Of a stretch of DNA of 64,000 bases, positions 11,718 to 21,640 are shown one piece after another (positions within the stretch are counted from its first letter, which is position 1; every line of letters begins with the position of its first letter). Made by a program: the position numbers and the translations under genes. The stretch spans positions 2,506,001-2,570,000 of the forward strand of contig JARFJB010000534.1 of assembly GCA_036346205.1 (NCBI GenBank). The letters run 5' to 3'. The notes below the pieces were generated by a model. The model was not told the origin of the DNA. It saw only the letters and a list, made by a program, of their open reading frames with translations, and made no database searches. The DNA comes from Vesta saturnalis. Taxonomy: Eukaryota; Arthropoda; Insecta; Coleoptera; Lampyridae.

Positions 11718-11917
11718 ACTGTGCAAGCTTGTATATTCTGAAATTAGTGACGTTTGCCATTTCATGCTTAAAACTTTTAAAATAAACATATTTTTTCTAA
11801 AGTTTGATGTTTTATTAACATTAAAAAATTATCAGAAAAATACTTTAATTAAAAGGTACACTGTACATTAAAAATTCAGCTGATAAATCCTTCAGTGGCC
11901 AATGACTATACCCGTTA

Positions 11918-13658
11918 CACTATTACATAAATCTATGAATAAAAAAAAACACTTACTTCAATTGTACATTTACAGAATGTTCAATTTTAAAGTCCCCTGC
12001 AGTGTACACATCCACTTTAAAAATGACGGCACCGATCATAAGCGTACTAAATAAATACACTAAAAGAATTATAACGACAGTTTGACGGCTGGTACAACCC
12101 CCTCGGCTCATATTACCTGTACGAGCCCCAATTTTATTTTTAAAACTGCATCAACCCACAACGCTTTAAATCTATAATCAGCAAAAAGCCCATCATTTAC
12201 GAATTTATAACACAACGATGATAAGAAACTGGTTAATTTACATATACATCAAATTATATACAAAATTTTTACCAACCTCAGAATCGTGATCAATTAATTT
12301 GTGTTTGTGATATATCTGTGTTATTCATTATACTAATCTAAATCTTGGATAAGCTTAATCAGTTAAGTTAACCAGAAACCGTTAAATGAAATTTATGGTG
12401 AACTTACAATGATTTCCTTTTTCAATTTTTCCAAGAGTCTAAATGTATGCGAGAATAGAAATTTATTACAGTTGAAATAATCTAAAATTTTCCCACAATA
12501 GTAGAAAAGAATTACCTTCAAATTGAAAAGAAGTCAATAAAACAGCAGGAAAAGGTTCGAAAAAAGTCCTTATCTTATTTCTAGAAGAATAGATACAAAA
12601 GTCGTTAAGCGACCGCTCTAATTGTAACTTTTCAACGTAAACCATTTATCTTTATGAAGTTAACAAGTTTAGGGGTTTACCAAAAAAAATTTTGTTTAAA
12701 ACTACCTGCTTACTACCCTTAAAGCTTACCCTTAAAAAGAAAAGTGCAACCCTAGCCCTTGTATTATTACATAGCTTCACAGCCATTCAAAATCTCCAAA
12801 TGATAAACTACTGAAATAGACCATTACTCATACATAAAGTTTAAAAATGCATGATTAGGTTAAGGTTATCAGAAGATGTATACATAAATCTATGATAAAT
12901 GTTTGAAATTTGATATAAAGAATTTATCTTTATTGAAGAAAGAGAATATATTTTTTCCAAATAAACTGATAATGTAAGGATTTCAATTACATTTAAAAAG
13001 TTGATAATATTATATGTAAATTAATTAAACGGTTCAATAATTTAATGAATTAAATATTTATTATTTTGTTTACAACTTGAGTAGAATAGAAATAAAACTT
13101 AGATTTGATGTTTATCACATAATTTATATAAAAATTTTCACATTCTTATATTAAATAACCAAAGATTTTTCGTGCAATCAAAAATCACAAATATAATTTC
13201 CAGGTTAGTATTATATACAGATTACATAGCTCTCTTTATGATTGATAAATGTTATCGTCTGGGATGATCTATCTCCGCATTCCTTCGTTAACAGTGTAAT
13301 AATTATGAAATTGTATGGGAATTTGATAAGCAAGTGACTGGTACAAAGACACATTACAGCTTAATAACAGATAAAGATAAACTAAAAATGTTTCCAAGTT
13401 TACCTTTTTTAAGGCACAAAATTAAAAAATATATTAATAATGTAAGATAAGGTTTCTTCGGCTTTTAGCATTTGGAAAGCAAATGAGAAAATATAACGTA
13501 TCCAGCCAAATTTCGTACATGAAAAATATTATTACAAATAACACTTAAATTCTCAACAAAATCTGGAATTAATAGCACTAATGCTATACTATAAACATTT
13601 ATTCCTCAACGCGTTTCAATATAACTCATATTATTATTATATCAAGAAAAAGAATACC
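11918..13658. other. AT-rich stretch, nothing recognised
   Basis: No credible frame, RNA gene or transposon end was found. The composition is very A+T-rich throughout. Confidence 0.5.
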
Positions 13659-13697
13659 GGGTGTCTAGAATCTACCCAGGTTCTATGGCTATCTTTG
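13659..13697 (+). repeat. Left member of a distant inverted pair
   Basis: GGGTGTCTAGAATCTACCCA and the following GGTTCTATGGCTATCTTTG match, in inverted orientation, 20560-20597. The bases just outside read ATACC on the left and TGTGTAAG on the right. It may be the terminal repeat of a mariner-like element now expanded by nested insertions. Confidence 0.7.
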
Positions 13698-13904
13698 TTA
13701 TTATAAGAGGTATAGAGTCAGTTAAATTAGCAAAGTTGGTCAGAATTACATGATTATTCAAATACTTATTTACTTACTTACCTAACCTTCACGCGATTCC
13801 CTTGCGGGGTAGGCAAAAACAATCCCTGCCTCATATTTATTTTTCATTCACAATCTTTCTCCATGCTTTCCTATCTCCGCACACCTCCCTAGCTTCCGCA
13901 AGGT

Positions 13905-14329
13905 TCATACATGGTCTCTGACATGCCATTTTGTTTTTATCTTTCTTTCCTTTATCATAGATTCTACTACATTCAGCCAAGTTTTACGCGGCGTTTCCCT
14001 AACCTCACCCACATATATTTGTTTCGTTAATCTTGCGTTTTTCATTCTCTCAATGTGACCAAACCAACGTAATGTACTACTTTTATATCTATCCACCATC
14101 GTCTTTTCCTCACCACACTCCGTCATTATGCATTCATTTTTTATCTCGTCCCTTCTCGTTTTACCACATGCGCTTCTCAGGAATCTCATACCCACGGCAT
14201 TTATTTTTCTTTCGTGCTTTTTTTTTTACCTACAGTCACTCTTCCACATATTCGCACGGCACAATTGACAACAGAGTTTTTCAAGCTTATCCATGCACTT
14301 TCAACGTCAGTGTCTTTTATTTGTTCGTT
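13905..14329 (-). pseudogene. LINE C-terminal segment joined to post-endonuclease linker
   Basis: The segment near 14329-14215 reads NEQIKDTDVESAWISLKNSV and VVNCAVRICGRVTVG, typical of the region between endonuclease and RT. After about 14210 comes MRFLRSACGKTRRDEIKNEC, STLRWFGHIERMKNARL and a PRKTW block, the usual end of LINE proteins of this kind. The two belong on either side of the RT domain in the family, so their direct junction marks a large internal deletion. Confidence 0.7.
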
Positions 14330-14337
14330 CCACACTG
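14330..14337. repeat. hAT target-site duplication, left copy
   Basis: CCACACTG immediately before the hAT end; an identical copy lies at 16788-16795. Confidence 0.95.
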
Positions 14338-14613
14338 CAGTGGCGGTTTGTCCATTAGGTCAGTTGGTCAATGACCTCCCAAAAGTAAGACATGACTATG
14401 ACAATTGAACATATATTGAGTAAGATTAATTTAATATTGTTAGTATTATTATCCATCTCACCAAATATCTAAAATATAGGTAGGTTTATTTTAAATCAAT
14501 ACGCGACTGTATAGTGTATACTATGAATTTTATTATACTTGAATTCACCGCGGTCACAGTTTCAAATTGTCCTCGATGCTTAGACTGCCTTCCCCGAGAA
14601 AAGGACGGATAGA

Positions 14614-15855
14614 ATGGCAACTTCGTATGTATTAAACAAGAGCCAAATCTCGGCCGCATCTCGCCTTACGGTCACAAGCCGTGATTTCGAATGTCGACCA
14701 GTCAGTACCGTTTCACTTGTTCTGCGATGCGTGCACCCACACAGTGAACAGTTTACAGTACTTACGTTATTATATATAATATTCGCTGCCTATTTTATCA
14801 TATCGGTGGTTCAAATATTAAAAGAACTAAAAAACAATAACGGTTTAAATTGCGATAAACGTCTAGAGTTTAAAGCAAAAGGTCGCCCTCAACCAAAGCT
14901 ACAAATTAAACAGTCAAGTAGAGATAAAAGCACCCGTTGTGTAGAGACTGTATTTTTACATCAAGCCGACATTCTAGCTTGTTTAGAGAAAATTATCGAC
15001 TCTGAGGAAGATTCTAAAACCCTAAATCAAGCTATTGGGTTAAAAACATTTCTAAAAAGCGAAGATTTTTTATACTGGTTGAATTTTTTTCATCTGATAA
15101 TGCCAAATAGTGAAATTCTGTTTAGCCAGCTTCAAAAACGTTCTACTGATGTCATAACGGTTAAAAACAACGTAGCATCTTTCAAGGTGTCTACAAAAAC
15201 AGTGAGAAATGATATTGCAAACAATTCAAACAGCTTGTTTTCGCAAATTCCTTCATTCTCCTGTGCCAAAAGATCCAGAAATGAAGACTCCAAACGTCGT
15301 ATATCTCTAGAGGTCTGTGACATAATAATTTCTGAAATTGACGAACAATTCAGTTTTAGTGACCACTTAATAATTGTACAATTATTCTACAGCGATATGT
15401 TTGAAGAGTATCAGAAGAGTTTTCCGAACCATATTTTAAAATTAGTTAAAAAAGACTTTCCCGTCATTAATCATTTAAAATTGAAAACTGAATTAGAAGT
15501 CATTTATGAGCGAAATGATTTTCATATTTCTGACGGAAATGCAGGAGCCATAGCAATTCTCCAGTTATTCATAAATAATAACCTTTGTGACACATTTTCG
15601 GAAGGTGTAAAATTGTTAAATATTTTGTGTACATTACCTATTACTACTGTTGAGAGCGAGCGTTGTTTCTCTACGTTGAAGAGAATAAAAACTTTTCTAC
15701 GTAATACTATGGGGCAGGATAGGTTGTCAGCTTTGGCTATGCTCAGTATAGAGAAGTCTCTCATAAAAAATATGCCAAATTTTAACGAATTTGTGATTGA
15801 CCATTTTGCCAATAGTAAAGTGCGGAAGATAGACTTAAAGTTCAAAACTATTTAA
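14614..15855 (+). CDS. hAT transposase, ZMYM1-like C-terminal half, open frame
   Basis: A 413-residue uninterrupted frame. Residues from about 110 match the C-terminal half of ZMYM1-like hAT transposases: YWLNFFHLIMPNSEILFSQL, then LQKRSTDVITV. The dimerisation (hATC) domain near 340-385 reads LPITTVESERCFSTLKRIK and LRNTMGQDRLSALAMLSIEK. The first about 100 residues show no transposase similarity that I recognise and include a hydrophobic stretch (VLTLLYIIFAAYFIISVVQI). The N-terminal zinc finger and the first catalytic parts of the family are therefore missing or replaced. This start was chosen because it is the first ATG of the frame; a later start is possible. It is the best-preserved transposase frame here, but probably not a complete enzyme. 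Confidence 0.75.
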   Translation: MATSYVLNKSQISAASRLTVTSRDFECRPVSTVSLVLRCVHPHSEQFTVLTLLYIIFAAYFIISVVQILKELKNNNGLNCDKRLEFKAKGRPQPKLQIKQSSRDKSTRCVETVFLHQADILACLEKIIDSEEDSKTLNQAIGLKTFLKSEDFLYWLNFFHLIMPNSEILFSQLQKRSTDVITVKNNVASFKVSTKTVRNDIANNSNSLFSQIPSFSCAKRSRNEDSKRRISLEVCDIIISEIDEQFSFSDHLIIVQLFYSDMFEEYQKSFPNHILKLVKKDFPVINHLKLKTELEVIYERNDFHISDGNAGAIAILQLFINNNLCDTFSEGVKLLNILCTLPITTVESERCFSTLKRIKTFLRNTMGQDRLSALAMLSIEKSLIKNMPNFNEFVIDHFANSKVRKIDLKFKTI

Positions 15856-16039
15856 ACAAATTGAAGACAGTACCCGTGCACCGAGGTAAATTTCTTCAAA
15901 ACAATCTTAGTGTTAGTTATATTAATATTCATCTGTATAGGTGTATCAAAACCCTCACGTGTGTTAAGAAGAGTTCTTACATTGTCTTACATAGAAAATG
16001 ATTATGGATTTAGACTTAGGGCAGATCAGAATTATAACC

Positions 16040-16210
16040 TGTGCAATGTACAATGCTGTCGCGCCTATTTCAGTAACTACTGCGGAAAGTGAAATGTGTT
16101 TCGTATATCTCTACTTTGGAACTAGTAGATACGTTTTGGGCATTACAATGAGTCGAGATAGGCTTACTGTCTTACTTTATTGGCAATGTTATCTACTGAG
16201 AGGAAAGTGA
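16040..16210 (+). pseudogene. Second, decayed hATC domain in the same element
   Basis: The frame reads APISVTTAESEMCFVYLYF then SRDRLTVLLYWQCYLL. It aligns block for block with LPITTVESERCF and QDRLSALAMLSIE of the preceding frame. It therefore looks like a diverged second copy of the dimerisation domain, ending at 16210. Confidence 0.6.
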
Positions 16211-16795
16211 TTGTACAAATTCTGACTTTAATAACACGGTGATCGACATTTTGCAAATACCAAGACCAGAAGAGCTGATTTCCTCTACAAGTATCAGTGT
16301 AAGGTATTCTAATTTATTCCGCAATTGTATACATATATTGTGTCCAAATTCTAAACACATACATTATTTTCATTATCAAAAAACTGTTCCCCAGTGGCGC
16401 GTTTTCGAGAGGTTTCTACCTCCGGGCTACTCACAGCGAATCCGTTGCCATACTTTGACTGTCCTCCCTCCAGTGGCGGCATATATTCATTGGAAGCGTA
16501 GATAATAATTAGAGATGGAAAGTTCCCATATACTCGTATAAATGCTATAAAGTAGTTCCTTTTGGTTTGACGTTGCGCATATCGACTTTCAACCAGTTTC
16601 AAAGTTAAAAAAAACTACATTCGGTTTATGAACATTTTTCGTCATAAATATCTTGAGGTTCAAGAAAGTTCAATGACTTGGAATTTCAAAAAAATATCTG
16701 CAGTGCTTACACGAATACCCCGCAGCCACATTAACTTACAGCCAAGACAAGTGCCCTGCCGATAGAAATAGTCACGAACCGCCACTGCCACACTG

Positions 16796-17821
16796 TTTCA
16801 TTCACATTCAACTCTTTACTCACAACATCTGCGTATTTCATTCTCGCACCATTATCCACTAGTTTGTCAACCCTAATTCTGGACGTTCGCACTACGTTTA
16901 CTTTCCTTCTCCAGACCCACTTTTGCCCTAAACACACTCTCGATACAACCAAAAAATGGTCGGATTCACACTCCGCTCCGCGCATTACTTTTGTGTCTTT
17001 CACCAGGTTTCTAAGCCGTTCATCATACACTATCAAGTCTATCATACTTTTAGATTTACCTTTTGCCATGTATACATACGCACATTTTTATGTTTAAAAC
17101 ACGTATTGGATACAAACAGGCTTCTCTCCACACAGATGTTCAGCAGGTGTTCACCGTTCTCATTGACTCATTGGTCTCCGAACTTTACTAGAACGCGTTC
17201 ACTATGTTCTCTTTGTACACCCACCCATCCGTTCATATCCCCCACTATAATCACTCTTTCGTTTGGCTTACATACGTTCAACACGTTCTCTACTTCATTC
17301 CAGAAGTTCTCACGCTCCTGGTCTCTTTCTCCATTCATCGGTGCATAGCATGCAATAAGAAAGAGCCTTCGAAACTACCCTTTCATTCTAATCCATATTA
17401 CCCGGGGAGAAACCAATTCGTACTGTTTAACACATCTTTTCGCTCTTTCACTTATGATCATTCCAACCCCCTTTGCGCCATGCACTTCCGTCTCAACTCC
17501 TGACCATAGTACCAGGCTGCCATCCTCCATCTCCACAGCATCCTTTCCTTCGCGCTTTGTCTCCGATACACACAGAATATCAAGGTGTCTTTCACACATT
17601 ACATTCGCAATTTTAAATTCTTTACCATGCATACCTCTAACATTCCACGTACCGACTCGCCATTCATTCCTTGCACAGTCGTCAGCAACGCGGTCTGTCT
17701 GTTTCGACCTTGACCGCCCCTTGTAGCCAGGTCGATCCGAGGCAATTGTATTGTTTTCTTGAGTAATACCATAGCGAGCAGACCGGTTACTGGTCAAATC
17801 GTGCCCCGGACGAAGTAGCAT
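16796..17821 (-). pseudogene. LINE APE-type endonuclease domain, broken
   Basis: From 17821 the frame has about 53 low-complexity residues and then WRVGTWNVRGMHGKEFKIAN, with the conserved Asn of APE endonucleases. ILCVSETKREGKD follows, with the conserved Glu, and HGAKGVGMIISERAKRCV. Beyond about 17375 the frame shifts; GDMNGWVG-like sequence near 17235 supplies the metal-binding Asp. MIDLIVYDERLRNLVKD and RGAECESDHFLVVSR near 17040-16950 give the final SDH motif. The frame then reaches KELNVNETVW, where the hAT insertion begins. It resembles insect proteins labelled craniofacial development protein 2-like, which are LINE endonucleases. Confidence 0.8.
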
Positions 17822-18045
17822 TCCCTACTAACGGTATCGTCCTACTACCGGACAGTTATTTGTCTACTGTCACGACATAATATATAGATATAAATAATAG
17901 ATCGTATACTTACTGTATGAATCTCGAAATGTACATATTCGTGTACATTATTTTTTTTCCTCTTACCTACCCTTCAATCACACCACGCGTTTCAACCATA
18001 CTGCTCTATACGCGATTTCTGGTTCCGCGCTCCTTAACCGGACTT

Positions 18046-18619
18046 GGTATTTATTAGCGACCAAATGTTATTATGTTATATATGTTATATAATATGTTAA
18101 ATACCGATAAGAAAATTCAACATTGTTGCCAACTTTCTAAGATATCTGAAAATAACTAAAAATCGTCCAAATTTTCAATCGGCTTTATCGTTTTTAATAT
18201 TCAAAATACGAAAAAGTTATAAGAGAGACTTTTGATAGCTATTTTTACACAAAATGGGAAAATGCGAATAAAAAATTTTTTTAGTAATTATTTTTCGAGC
18301 TACAACCCAAACATCCATCTTTTTTAATGGCAAATATAGGTGGCTATGGACTCATTCGATGGCTAATTTTTTTCTGATTTCAAAAACGTATAGCTTTGTA
18401 TGTTTAATATTATTAGTTAACTCACAATTTTCAAAAAAAGAGGTAATTATAATATTTATTAAACAAATTAAAGTGTGCCGTGAACATTTAAATAACAAAA
18501 TAAGCTCATATTCTACTAATAAATTTGTGGGAACAATAATAAATAATGTACTACATTATCAAAGCAAAAAGTTCTATATAAATTTAACTTACAACGAAAA
18601 ATATAAACAGACAACACAA
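18046..18619. other. Probable non-coding 3' side of mariner-like element
   Basis: AT-rich sequence between the LINE 5' end and the stop of the minus-strand mariner-like frame. No inverted end could be placed. Confidence 0.4.
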
Positions 18620-19655
18620 TCATAGAAGTACTTCAAAATGACCTCCATTACTTTGAACACACATTTGACATCGTTTTAAAATTTCGTTTTGATCTTTTAA
18701 TAAACTTTGGGTTCTAATTTGTTGTATAGCAACACGAATTCTATTTTCTAAATCGTCTAGATTACAAGGGTTTACTTGGTACACTTTGTCTTTAATTGCA
18801 CCCCACAAGAAAAAGTCCAGTGGGGTTAAGTCTCGAGATCGGGGCGGCCAAGCTATTAGACCTCGATTTCCTATCCGATTATTAAAACGTTCCTGTAAAT
18901 AGTTATACACAAGTAAACCAGTGTGCTGGTACTCCGTCGTGTTGAAAATAATTCTAATTTTGAATTATGTTCAACGGAAGGTCGTCCAGAATTTCTTCAA
19001 ATTCGTTTCGTAAAAAAGTTAGATATCTATCGGAATTAAAATTGTATTCATAAAAAAACGGCCCAAGGATTTTGGTACCAATAATACCGCACCAAACGTT
19101 TACTGAAAAAGCATATTGATCTCTCCTCTCAACAGTAATATGAGGATTTTCTTGGAACCATTGGGTATGATTTTTTCTATTGAAGATGCCGTTGTTTGTA
19201 AATTTTGCTTCATCGGTAAAAACAATGGTTTTCGATAATTGATTGTTTGCTCGATTTTCATTAATCAACCATGTAGCAAATAATCTTTTCTGATAATCTT
19301 CAACATACAATGTATTTCCTATATGAAAATGATATGGCTTAAAATTTATTTTGCTTCAAAATAACGTGGGCTTCATCTTTGGAAGTGTTGCACTCGTTCG
19401 CAATTTCACGAAGAGATGTAGTAGGTTTCAATTCGACGTAAGCTAAAACACGTTCTTCTGTTTCTGTGTTAACACTAATTTTAAAATTTTGAGGTTTAGT
19501 AAAAGCCCCATATTTATTTTATTTTTTTATTTTTAAAGATCGTGTTGTCTTCTTTCCATATAAGTTTGAAGATATAATTCCGAAGCAGCATTAGCATCTC
19601 TGCAAGACACGCAAAAAAGCATATCATTTCATTCTTCAGAAGAATAAGCCATTAA
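18620..19655 (-). pseudogene. Mariner-like transposase (DUF4817 type), several frameshifts
   Basis: The pieces line up as a nearly complete transposase. The start near 19653 reads MAYSSEE then NDMLF, with DANAASELYLQTYMERRQH: the DUF4817-type HTH. Next come NTETEERVLAYVELKPTTSL and REIANECNTSKDEAH, the second HTH region. IVFTDEAKFTNNG carries the first Asp, RDQYAFSVNVWCGIIGTKIL follows, FQHDGVPAHW near 18920 carries the second Asp, and AWPPRSRDLTPLDFFLWG the third (SRD where SPD is usual). It ends with a run of residues typical of the family C-terminus at 18620. At least three frameshifts or stops are present. Confidence 0.8.
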
Positions 19656-20426
19656 TAAATTAATATTCACTATACAGGGTGTGGTGCGAAGAGTTTTGAT
19701 TAAAAGTAATGGCGGATACCGTTATATTAAAAATCTGAAATTACGAAGCTGTAGGTTTTGGATGACGCTGAGTTCAAATATACTCGTAATATTGTCCTGA
19801 ATATGGCACTTCCGGTTATTCCGGAAGTAGACGTCAACTTTGTTATTTTAAATGGAACCTAATATTTTTTATTTTATTTTCGAATTCTACATGAAATTCT
19901 AGATAACATTTGTGCAAAATGTCCTATACCAAAAATAAAGTATTTTCGAGATATTTCGATTTTTTTTTAAATTTTGAAAAAATCCTAGTCCACATTGAAT
20001 AACGATATCTCCATTAATAACGAAGCTAGTGACGTGAAATTGTAACCAATAAACAACAAGCGCTTGCCCGTTAACTCCATATATCCATCTCATTGATATT
20101 TCATACAGGGTGTTTTAAACTTAGCCGCCAACATGCACAATTTAAATCATTTATAAGCTGCTTACTTTAAATAGAACACTCTGTATTTTATTACATTTTC
20201 CGCTGTATTTTTTTAAGCCAATTCGTTTGGTATCAGTAGTCCCTATACCTAAATCCTACCACTTTTGAGATATTTCATTATCTTAGTTAAAACATAACAA
20301 CACTTAATTATTTCAACATCAGTAAAGGGTAGGCCATGGCTGTCAAAGATTTGATAGTTAGAACGTTAATTGTTTATGTTGTTTTGACAGTTTGTATTTC
20401 ATAGTAAATAATAGCAAATGTAGGAT
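19656..20426. other. Non-coding terminal-type sequence with TACAGGGTG motifs
   Basis: TACAGGGTGTGG near 19673 and TACAGGGTGTTTT near 20105 resemble transposon ends scattered through the window. The stretch between has no frame. It may be one or more short non-autonomous elements. Confidence 0.4.
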
Positions 20427-20583
20427 TTACTAATGATGATTTTTTAAATCTTATTATTATTTACGGCGAGTGTAATAGAATTGTTGAACGGACTAGTCGT
20501 GTTTTTGCAGAAAGATATCCAAATCGACCAAATGCAACTGGTGATAGCAGCAGAAGAAGAAAGATAGCAACAGAACCTGGGTA
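20427..20583 (+). pseudogene. Mariner-like N-terminal HTH, deletion derivative
   Basis: FTNDDFLNLIIIYGECN, IVERTSRVFAERYPNRP and a basic end are the DUF4817-type N-terminal module. The frame runs straight into the right member of the inverted pair (20560-20597), so the rest of the transposase was deleted. Confidence 0.7.
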
Positions 20584-20597
20584 GATTCTAGACACCC
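20560..20597 (-). repeat. Right member of a distant inverted pair
   Basis: AGATAGCAACAGAACCTGGG and TAGATTCTAGACACCC are the inverted counterpart of 13659-13697, 6.9 kb away. Confidence 0.7.
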
Positions 20598-20944
20598 TGT
20601 GTAAGTAAAATAACAAACAAATGGTTATGGTAACAAATCATTAAGGTAAAACAGCAACATCTAGTTTGTCTTTTTTATTACAAAATGTTAAAATTGAATA
20701 GTGTTTTGAGGTGTCTGCGTATTTATATTTATAACATCTATGTGTTCTTTGTATCTAGTACCAAAGTTCCTAACCCTTCGTCTGCAACGTGCGGTTCTCA
20801 AACCGAGTTGTGTTGATCGTCAAAGTGTGGTTGTCTTTTTAATTGAACTACAACTAAGTTGCAGGTTCGGTTACAAATTTGAGGTAAAAGCATTAAAAAC
20901 AAAATTTCTTTAAACAATGCTTAGTGATATTTACTTTCAGATAG

Positions 20945-21640
20945 TCGTATGAAAAATAAGAACAAATGTTGCAACGTCTTTCGGATGACATAATAGCGTC
21001 AGATTCAGACGAAGCAACGGCAATGAAAGTTGGTCGGTATGCATCAACATTTATGTCATAGTCGATGTTAAGTTATTTCGTGTGATCAAATTAGACATTT
21101 ATCTTGAGAAGCAACCAGATAGGCCTGTTTCTATAGAGAATTCTAATCTTGCATTGCTTTGTCGTTTATGTGAACCTGTTCGCCGGAGTAATAGAAACAT
21201 AACTATAGACAATGTTTTTACGAGACACTATTACGAGATTACCATATGACAATATTAGGCACGGTGCGTCAAAATAAACCAATCCCAAATTCCTTCAAAC
21301 CTCATGACAATTGAAGTCTATAGTTTACCTTCAACGAGACATGTACTTCGGTATGCTATGTACCACGTAAAAATAACTGTGTCGTTCTACTTTAAACCAT
21401 GCACCATGACGACAAATTGGACAACGAAACTAAAAAGCCCGACAACGTTGTAGGCTGCAATCACTACAACGGAGGAGTTGATATAGTGGACCAAATGTCT
21501 GAGGCGTACAATTGTGCACGACCAAGTCGGTCGCCACTTGTTACCTATTGAATATTAATAGCAGGAATCAACTCCTTCATAATTTTCAAGACAAACAATT
21601 GTTACAGGCCAAATACTCATTAGAGCAATTTATGCGCACG
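20945..21640 (+). pseudogene. Second piggyBac-like transposase remnant
   Basis: The start, MLQRLSDDIIASDSDEATAM, is an acidic N-terminus of the piggyBac type. After a deletion, EKQPDRPVSIENSNLALLCR and RNITIDNVFT carry the second catalytic Asp; ILGTVRQNKPIPNSF, CYVPRKNNCVV and GGVDIVDQMSEAYNC carry the third, followed by IAGINSFIIF. The first Asp region (SIDE/VDE block) is missing, and there are frameshifts and stops. It belongs to a different piggyBac family from the copy at 1206-2846. No TTAA-flanked ends were identified. Confidence 0.75.

Larger units (their letters stand above)
5860..11915 (+). mobile_element. Pogo-like element, copy 2, with nested insertion
   Basis: The left end ACGGGTACAGTCATTGG starts at 5860 and the right end CCAATGACTATACCCGT stops at 11915; they are inverted copies. 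Both are flanked by TA (5858-5859 and 11916-11917), the pogo/Tc1/mariner target duplication. Motifs of the type GGCCAATNACTGT recur near both ends (around 5867, 5886, 6230, 6264, 6274, 6410, 6438 on the left; 11665, 11690, 11895 on the right). The coding region is split by a 2.77-kb Tigger-like element at 8264-11030. Removing that insertion leaves about 3.3 kb, a plausible full-length element. Confidence 0.85.
14338..16787 (+). mobile_element. hAT transposon with perfect 8-bp duplication
   Basis: It starts with CAGTGGCGGTTTGT and ends with the inverted copy ACGAACCGCCACTG. The 8-bp duplication CCACACTG flanks it exactly, as expected of the hAT superfamily. It is inserted in the minus-strand LINE at 13770-18045. 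It contains one long open frame and a second decayed hAT C-terminal domain. Confidence 0.95.
13770..18045 (-). mobile_element. APE-type LINE, RT core deleted, hAT inserted
   Basis: Minus-strand LINE remnant. Its 5' side (about 18045-16796) encodes an APE-like endonuclease. After the hAT insertion (14338-16787) the frame resumes seamlessly: VNETVW before the hAT duplication, NEQIKDTDVESAW after it. Near 14210 it jumps to a C-terminal segment (13905-14195). The reverse transcriptase between these segments is missing. The 3' end is a short TAAG-type repeat near 13770-13785, a tail style seen in RTE-like elements. Clade assignment (RTE/CR1-like) is tentative. Confidence 0.75.

Noticed and set aside
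17454..17726. Plus-strand Pro/Ser-rich frame
   Set aside because: Antisense of the LINE endonuclease.
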